Assembly (NCBI RefSeq): GCF_014876185.1
Contig: NZ_JADALJ010000001.1
Coordinates: forward strand, 3,081,501 to 3,145,500
DNA from: Rufibacter sp. LB8
GTDB taxonomy: Bacteria; Bacteroidota; Bacteroidia; Cytophagales; Hymenobacteraceae
Length of the DNA stretch: 64,000 nt
Reading direction: 5' to 3'
This document shows positions 59,595 through 64,000 of the stretch, piece after piece (positions within the stretch are counted from its first letter, which is position 1; each line of letters starts with the position of its first letter). A program made the translations under genes and the position numbers. The notes below the pieces were generated by a model. That model saw only the letters and a list, made by a program, of their open reading frames with translations. It searched no databases and was not told the DNA's origin.

Positions 59595-60303
59595 TATACT
59601 CAAGTATTCGGTTTAACCCGATTAAAACCAATTCGGGAATGACAAAGATGCGTGCTTTTACTGTACTTTCAAAAAACGGGGCATCGCCGCCGCACAGAAG
59701 GACGGTCAATGGGTTGTACTGCCGCCCATAATACTGAATCATGCCTTCGGCCTCTGCCACTGCCCCGTACAAGACACCGCCTGTTATAGCTTCTGCCGTG
59801 GTTTTGCCTGGTCTAGGCGGCAACGCAGTACCCGAAAGTTCCGGCAGTTTGCCCGTGAACGCGTGCAAAGCATGGTACCGCATGGTAAGCCCCAGTGAGA
59901 TGTTGCCTCCCTGGAACGTGCCATCGGCGGTCAGCAAATCATAGGTAATGCAGGTACCCGCGTCTATGACCAGGCAATGTCGCTCCGGGAACAAATGGTA
60001 CGCTCCCACGGCGGCAGCCAGCCGGTCAACGCCCAGCGTGTGCGGCGTACCGTAGTTGTTCTGAATGGGCACCGGCGTTTGGGCAGTGAACACTACCTGT
60101 TTGCCCTTTACCTCTACAAAACTACCAAGGTCTGCTTCTTCTGCACTGACGGATGAAAGTATAGCATGCTGAATCTGCTCATGGGCTAGTTCTTTGCTGA
60201 GTTCAGCAAAAGTTTGGCAAGTAAACTGCCGCAGCAAGTGGCCTTCCTGGAAAAGGCCAACCTTAATGCGTGAGTTTCCTCTGTCTATGACCAGATTCAG
60301 CAT
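59587..60303 (-). CDS. coaX: Type III pantothenate kinase
   Basis: The 238-residue enzyme phosphorylates pantothenate in CoA synthesis. Motifs: LVIDRGNSRIKVGLF (phosphate loop, Asp7), GVDRLAAAVGAYHLFP and CLVIDAGTCITYDLL (catalytic Asp). CoaX lacks feedback by CoA, which is typical. With panC and panD elsewhere in the window it completes pantothenate use. It lies 15 bp after rluB on the same strand. Confidence 0.92.
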   Translation of the reverse strand: MLNLVIDRGNSRIKVGLFQEGHLLRQFTCQTFAELSKELAHEQIQHAILSSVSAEEADLGSFVEVKGKQVVFTAQTPVPIQNNYGTPHTLGVDRLAAAVGAYHLFPERHCLVIDAGTCITYDLLTADGTFQGGNISLGLTMRYHALHAFTGKLPELSGTALPPRPGKTTAEAITGGVLYGAVAEAEGMIQYYGRQYNPLTVLLCGGDAPFFESTVKARIFVIPELVLIGLNRILEYNV

Positions 60304-60318
60304 ACTGTGAACGAGAAA

Positions 60319-62235
60319 TTACATGAAGTATTTCAGGCGCACCACTTCTTTTTCTGACAAAAAGCGCCAGTTGCCGCGTGGCAGGTCTTTTTTGGTGAGG
60401 CCCGCATATTGCACACGGTCCAGGGTGACTACGTCATAGCCCAGGTGTTCAAAAATGCGGCGCACAATGCGGTTCCGGCCAATATGGATTTCCACGCCCA
60501 GGAACTTGTTGCTGTCGCCTAACAAAGCCACTTCATCCACTTCGGCTTTGCCGTCTTCCAGCATCAAGCCTTCCTGAATTTTCTTTACGTCATCTTGCGT
60601 GATGGGCTTGTCCAGCTCCACCTGGTAGATTTTGGAAATCTTGTTAGACGGGTGCGTGAGTTTCTGGGCCAGTTCGCCGTCATTGGTGAACAGCAGCAGA
60701 CCGGTGGTGTTTCTGTCTAAGCGGCCCACGGGGAACATGCGTTCTTTGGAGGCGTTCTTGATCAGGTCCATCACGGTTTTGCGGCCTTCCGGGTCTTCTG
60801 TGGTGGTGATGAAATCTTTGGGCTTGTTCAAGAGCACGTACACCGTTTTCTCACGGTTCAGCTTTTTGCGGCCGTACGTTACGGTGTCATTAGGACCAAC
60901 GCGGTAACCCATTTCTGTCACCACTTCGCCGTTTACTTTGATCTCACCGGCGGCAATCAGTTCATCGGCCTCACGGCGAGAGCAGATACCAGCGTTGGCA
61001 ATGTAACGGTTAAGCCTGAAGTCTTGTGCGTTATACGTTTCGTCGCGTTGCTTGCGGCGTTCTTCGTAGCGCTTTAAGTTATAGAAAGGCGCTTCTTTGG
61101 TTTCCTCGTCCGAAGGACGGCTGCGGTCATCGCGGCCACGGCCGGCGCCTCTGTCTGCGCCACGGTCATTGCGCTCTGGGCGGCTACCGCGATCAAATTT
61201 ATTGTCACGGCTCTGGAACGATGGACGGTCACCGCCACGGTTTTCACGTGGAGCATTGCGGTCAAACGGACGGTCTCCCCGGTTTTCACGCGGGGCGCTG
61301 CGGTCGAAGGCAGGCCGGTCGTCACGGTTTTCACGGGGTGCGCTGCGGTCAAACGGTTTGTCCCCAGCTTTGTGCGGTGGGCGGTCATTTCCGTTTTCGG
61401 CCTCATTTCTGGAATCGGAGCCAAAATCGCGCGGCGCGCGGTCTGGTCTGTCTTCAGAACGTTGGAACGCACGGCCTTCCGGACGCTCACTCCCGCGGTT
61501 AAAGCTGCCGCGTTCTTCTCTGTCACCGGCTGGTCTTTCTCTGCGGTCGTCACGGTTGAAGCTGCCACGGTCAGGTCTGTCATTTGAGAAACCACCTTCA
61601 CGGCGGTCACCGTCCCGGTTGTCTCTGCGGTCATCGCGGCCAGCGCCAAACGCCGGACGGTCACTGCCTCTGCGGTCTCCACCACGGCTGTCGCGGTCGC
61701 CCCCAAAAGAACGGCGTTCGCCACGGTCTCCGCCGTCACGGGCGGGGCCACGGCTACCTTCGCGGCGGTCCTGGAAAGAACCACTTCCGCGGCTATCTCT
61801 GCTGTCTCTATCTGGTCTGTTGTAGCCACCTTCTCTGTCTGAAGAAGAACGGCGGTTGTCTGGCCGGTCTCCGTCGCGGCGCGGCGGACGATCTCCAAAC
61901 GCAGGACGGTCATTGTTACCACGGTCTGGGCGCTCAAACCCGCGGGCGGGCCGGAAATCACCCGGACGGCGGTCGTTTTCCCGTTTAGGGGCGCGCTCAC
62001 GGTCTTCGCGGCGGCTGTTCACGCTGCCGTCTGTGTCATCTGGGCGCGGGGCGCGCGGACGATCTCCAAAAGAAGGGCGGTCTGTGTTTCTGTCTCGTGG
62101 GCCTCGGCTGCCTTCGCGGTTGCCGCCTTCTGGGCGGTCAAAGCGGGTGCCTCTGCCAAATACTTTTTTGTCGCCTCCTCGGTTTTCCCGGGGGCGTTCG
62201 TTGCCTTCTTGCGGCGTGTCTTCGTTTCTAGCCAT
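60319..62235 (-). CDS. rluB: Pseudouridine synthase RluB-type with a very long Arg/Asp/Gly-rich N-terminus
   Basis: The C-terminal ~240 residues hold an S4 RNA-binding domain (LNRYIANAGICSRREADELIAAG) and the RsuA/RluB catalytic domain with GRLDRNTTGLLLFTNDGELA (catalytic Asp). It makes pseudouridine in 23S rRNA. The N-terminal ~390 residues are low complexity, with repeated units rich in R, D, G, N, S and P such as SAPRENRDDRPAFD. Palindrome copy 29 lies inside this tail, in frame (about residues 268-283). Long basic tails on RluB are common in Bacteroidota. Confidence 0.9.
   Translation of the reverse strand: MARNEDTPQEGNERPRENRGGDKKVFGRGTRFDRPEGGNREGSRGPRDRNTDRPSFGDRPRAPRPDDTDGSVNSRREDRERAPKRENDRRPGDFRPARGFERPDRGNNDRPAFGDRPPRRDGDRPDNRRSSSDREGGYNRPDRDSRDSRGSGSFQDRREGSRGPARDGGDRGERRSFGGDRDSRGGDRRGSDRPAFGAGRDDRRDNRDGDRREGGFSNDRPDRGSFNRDDRRERPAGDREERGSFNRGSERPEGRAFQRSEDRPDRAPRDFGSDSRNEAENGNDRPPHKAGDKPFDRSAPRENRDDRPAFDRSAPRENRGDRPFDRNAPRENRGGDRPSFQSRDNKFDRGSRPERNDRGADRGAGRGRDDRSRPSDEETKEAPFYNLKRYEERRKQRDETYNAQDFRLNRYIANAGICSRREADELIAAGEIKVNGEVVTEMGYRVGPNDTVTYGRKKLNREKTVYVLLNKPKDFITTTEDPEGRKTVMDLIKNASKERMFPVGRLDRNTTGLLLFTNDGELAQKLTHPSNKISKIYQVELDKPITQDDVKKIQEGLMLEDGKAEVDEVALLGDSNKFLGVEIHIGRNRIVRRIFEHLGYDVVTLDRVQYAGLTKKDLPRGNWRFLSEKEVVRLKYFM
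61388..61430. repeat. 40-bp palindrome family, copy 29, inside rluB
   Basis: TTTCCGTTTTCGGCCTCATT opposite GAATCGGAGCCAAAATCG; in frame, encoding DFGSDSRNEAENGN. Confidence 0.85.
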
Positions 62236-62292
62236 GGTATTGTGAAAATTGCAGTATCGCTACTGTATAAAAGAAGTGATGTGTTGAATTAC

Positions 62293-62853
62293 TTAAAGAG
62301 CGGCTTCGCCGATGGTGTTCTCCTCAGGCGCCAAGTCTCTGAGCTGCGGAAGGTCTTTGAGATGGTTGAGCCCGAAGTGCTCCATGAATTTCTGGCTGGT
62401 GCCAAATAAAACAGGCCGCCCAATGGTGTTGGCTTTGCCTTTGATTTCCAGCAGGCCTTTCTCCAGCAACCGCTGAATGGCGTAGTCACAGCTTACGCCC
62501 CTGATCTGCTCAATCTGGGAACGGGTAATGGGTTGTTTGTAAGCAATAATGGCCAGGGTCTCCAGCGCCGAGGCCGATAGTTTCTTTTTAGACTTGTGCT
62601 TGAGCAAAATGCTCACTGAGTCTTGGTACGCTGGTTTGGTCAAGAACTGATACCCGCCGCCAATGGCGTAAATCTGAAACGCGAAGGCGTCTGTAGAGAA
62701 TTGAGCATTCAACTGCTCAATTCCCTCCAGTACGTCTGGCACGCTCACCTCCAGCACCAGGGCTTCAGAAAGGCATTTCTGCAATTCCTCAATAGACACC
62801 GGCGAGGTGGCGCAAAAGATAAGCGCCTGCAAATGGTTCAGTAACAGGTTCAA
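62293..62853 (-). CDS. scpB: Segregation and condensation protein B
   Basis: The 186-residue winged-helix protein pairs with ScpA and Smc for chromosome condensation: LQALIFCATSPVSIEELQKCL at the start, SASALETLAIIAYKQPITRSQIEQIRGV, and GRPVLFGTSQKFMEHFGL at the end. No signal peptide. It begins 11 bp after the DksA-like gene. Confidence 0.93.
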   Translation of the reverse strand: MNLLLNHLQALIFCATSPVSIEELQKCLSEALVLEVSVPDVLEGIEQLNAQFSTDAFAFQIYAIGGGYQFLTKPAYQDSVSILLKHKSKKKLSASALETLAIIAYKQPITRSQIEQIRGVSCDYAIQRLLEKGLLEIKGKANTIGRPVLFGTSQKFMEHFGLNHLKDLPQLRDLAPEENTIGEAAL

Positions 62854-62864
62854 ACAGGTCTCTT

Positions 62865-63248
62865 TTAGTCGTTGCGGTTCATTTTGGCCTCAATGGTGTG
62901 CTGCGTGTGCGGCACGGCCTTTAAACGCTCCTTGGGTATTAATTTCCCAGATTTAATGCACACGCCGTAGCTGCCGTTCTTGATTCTGATAAGGGCGTTC
63001 TCCAACTGCTGAATGAACTTGAGCTGGCGCGACGCCAATTGGTTCAAGCTCTCTTTCTCCTGGGTATCTGCGCCGTCTTCCAGCACTTTGGCGGTGGAGG
63101 CGGTGTTGTCAGTGCCAGCATCATTACGACGGCTCAGGGTCTCCTTGATAAAGGCTACCTCTTTGCGCGCATTATGTAGTTTCTCAATGATTATTTCTTG
63201 GAATTCGTTCAACTCCTCTTGGGAATACCGTTGTTTTTCTTCACTCAT
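62865..63248 (-). CDS. DksA/TraR-type protein with a degenerate zinc finger
   Basis: I start this at MSEEKQRYSQEELNEFQEI (63248). The 127-residue protein has the DksA coiled-coil (NEFQEIIIEKLHNARKEVAF) and C-terminal part (NGSYGVCIKSGKLIPKERLK). In DksA four Cys bind zinc; here only one Cys remains (CIKSG), and the second pair is replaced by PHTQHT. Such zinc-less versions are typical of Bacteroidota DksA-like proteins. It may bind the RNA polymerase secondary channel. First of the scpB-rluB-coaX gene row. Confidence 0.82.
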   Translation of the reverse strand: MSEEKQRYSQEELNEFQEIIIEKLHNARKEVAFIKETLSRRNDAGTDNTASTAKVLEDGADTQEKESLNQLASRQLKFIQQLENALIRIKNGSYGVCIKSGKLIPKERLKAVPHTQHTIEAKMNRND

Positions 63249-63594
63249 GGCTGTACGGTTAGTAACGGGTTTGTCTAGTTTGTTTTTGTTGCTTGTGCGG
63301 TTGTGCTTACTGCCAGCGTGCCGCATTTGTTGCGGTACTCAGGGTTCTGCCAGCGCACAGCGTGGTTTGGTTTAGGTCTTGGTTAGCACAACCTGCCGCG
63401 CAGACTTGTCCTAATTTGGCGCAAAAATACAGTTATTATTTCTTAAAACTATGCAGACTCTCAAAATGATAGCACAATTCCGCGGCCAACCTTGGTTTTA
63501 CAGCCACCTTCTCATCATTTCCTTCGTTCTTCAGTAGAAAAGAAGGTTTGGCACCATTTCTGGAAGGCCTCTTCTACACGAACTCCCAATAGAT
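63249..63594. other. Divergent intergenic region, about 345 bp
   Basis: Contains the DksA-like promoter box. I see no gene or repeat in the remainder. Confidence 0.5.
63422..63429 (-). promoter_or_regulatory. -7 promoter box TATTTTTG for the DksA-like gene
   Basis: The minus strand reads TATTTTTG, matching TAnnTTTG, about 173 bp before the chosen start, which would leave a long leader. Confidence 0.4.
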
Positions 63595-64000
63595 ATGAAA
63601 AAGCTGTTCTTTTCTTTTTTAACGATGCTCATTTTTACCGCCGGCACTGCCCAGGCGCAACAAGTCACGCTCAAAGCCAGCATTCTGAGCCCCATTGTCA
63701 AGACCGGTTCCTTCTTTGCCGAGTACGCTTTCTCGCCGCAGATGAGCGCGCAGCTGGGCTATTTCCAGACGGGCATGAAAGTGAAGGAAACCAGTTTTGA
63801 CGGCTTTGGCATTACCCCCGAGGTGCGGTATTTCTTTTTTGGCGAGGCGCCCCGCGGGCTGTACGGCGCGGGATACCTGCGCTACCAGGACTTCACCCTC
63901 ACCCGTGAAGACACCCAGGCCACCGGTTCGCTCACTTCTTTTGGCGGCGGCGCGCTTCTGGGCTACCAGATGATCCTGGGGAAACATTTTGTGCTGGACC
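63595..64000 (+). CDS. Outer-membrane protein, N-terminal part, cut by the window edge
   Basis: The 135 residues present begin with a signal peptide (MKKLFFSFLTMLIFTAGTA then QAQ) and strand-like sequence (KASILSPIVKTGSFFAEYAF, GITPEVRYFFF, GAGYLRYQDFTL, GGGALLGYQMILGKHFVLD) typical of small Bacteroidota outer-membrane proteins of DUF3575 type. The frame runs off the right edge without a stop, so the full length is unknown. Confidence 0.7.
   Translation, partial: MKKLFFSFLTMLIFTAGTAQAQQVTLKASILSPIVKTGSFFAEYAFSPQMSAQLGYFQTGMKVKETSFDGFGITPEVRYFFFGEAPRGLYGAGYLRYQDFTLTREDTQATGSLTSFGGGALLGYQMILGKHFVLD

Noticed and set aside
5601-61430. Palindromes as a CRISPR array
   Set aside because: Copies are scattered over the window, not in a regular array with spacers, and each is a self-complementary unit.
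61026-62000. Long open frames opposite and overlapping rluB (158, 242 and 308 residues)
   Set aside because: They are made of repetitive Arg/Ser/Pro or Thr/Ala/Val runs and arise from the low-complexity GC-rich codons of rluB, which itself has clear domains.

Overview
The window reads as a chromosomal segment of a Bacteroidota bacterium, most likely a Hymenobacteraceae-type Cytophagales (Rufibacter, Hymenobacter or Pontibacter relatives). Supporting signs are the DUF4270 and DUF1800/DUF1501 export genes, the AraC, GH3 and TIGR00266 families, a Bacteroidota LptC-CNNM-SurA gene order, promoter -7 boxes of the form TAnnTTTG, and few Shine-Dalgarno sequences. Most genes have moderate GC. Three stretches are visibly AT-rich and look acquired: 1-1200, 36026-36451 and 40248-44271. 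I saw no rRNA, tRNA, CRISPR array or transposase gene.

Layout. 1-1.2 kb is the edge of a probable defence locus (DUF4007 protein plus a P-loop ATPase running off the left edge). 1.3-5.5 kb holds a DACNV/diadenylate-cyclase-like protein, a secreted NucA-type nuclease with a NuiA-type inhibitor next to it, and a DUF4197 protein. 5.6-13.4 kb has an exported metallophosphoesterase, a DnaJ-TPR protein, a holin-like pair with a prenylglyceryl phosphate synthase, a GreA/GreB-C-like protein and an AraC regulator. 13.5-23.7 kb is metabolic: acyl-CoA dehydrogenase, a YugP-type zinc protease, rfaE2, a YbhN-like protein, panD and panC, divergent from a GT5-like protein, a DUF4270 lipoprotein and glmS. 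24.6-38.2 kb has the DUF1800/DUF1501 pair, RidA, YihY, gltX, TIGR00266, GH3, lptB and a GH25 lysozyme. 38.4-45.0 kb is the most unusual block. 45.4-64 kb has an S9 peptidase, recJ, a TPR lipoprotein, a PpiC/SurA chaperone, CNNM/CorC, lptC, coaX, rluB, scpB and a DksA-like protein.

The strongest candidate for an undescribed system is the six-gene minus-strand cluster 45003-38408. It encodes a tandem zinc-finger microprotein, a DEDDh exonuclease, a DUF262-DUF1524 (GmrSD-like) protein, a second DUF262 protein, a WYL regulator and a compact FtsZ/tubulin-like protein that lacks the GGGTGTG GTP-binding loop. Stop/start overlaps tie several of these genes together. Gapless 72-bp direct repeats (38326-38397 and 45307-45378) bracket the cluster, and a promoter with three CATAC repeats at 10-11 bp spacing precedes it.

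The second main feature is the repeat load. I find 29 copies of a ~40-bp palindrome (arms like GTTTTCGGGCTCATTTC), about one per 2.2 kb. Three copies lie in frame inside genes (panC, the CNNM/CorC gene, rluB), which resembles Rickettsia palindromic elements. Other inverted-repeat families occur as well: a 162-bp element with terminal inverted repeats, one copy of which separates the nuclease from its inhibitor; a GTCATCCTGAAAGG hairpin family, one copy of which is split by a palindrome; a CCGCAAGTTTAGCG family; and GAGACGCAA and GGGCGTATTGCATACGCCC families. Paired arms change together between copies in several families, which points to selection on hairpin structure.
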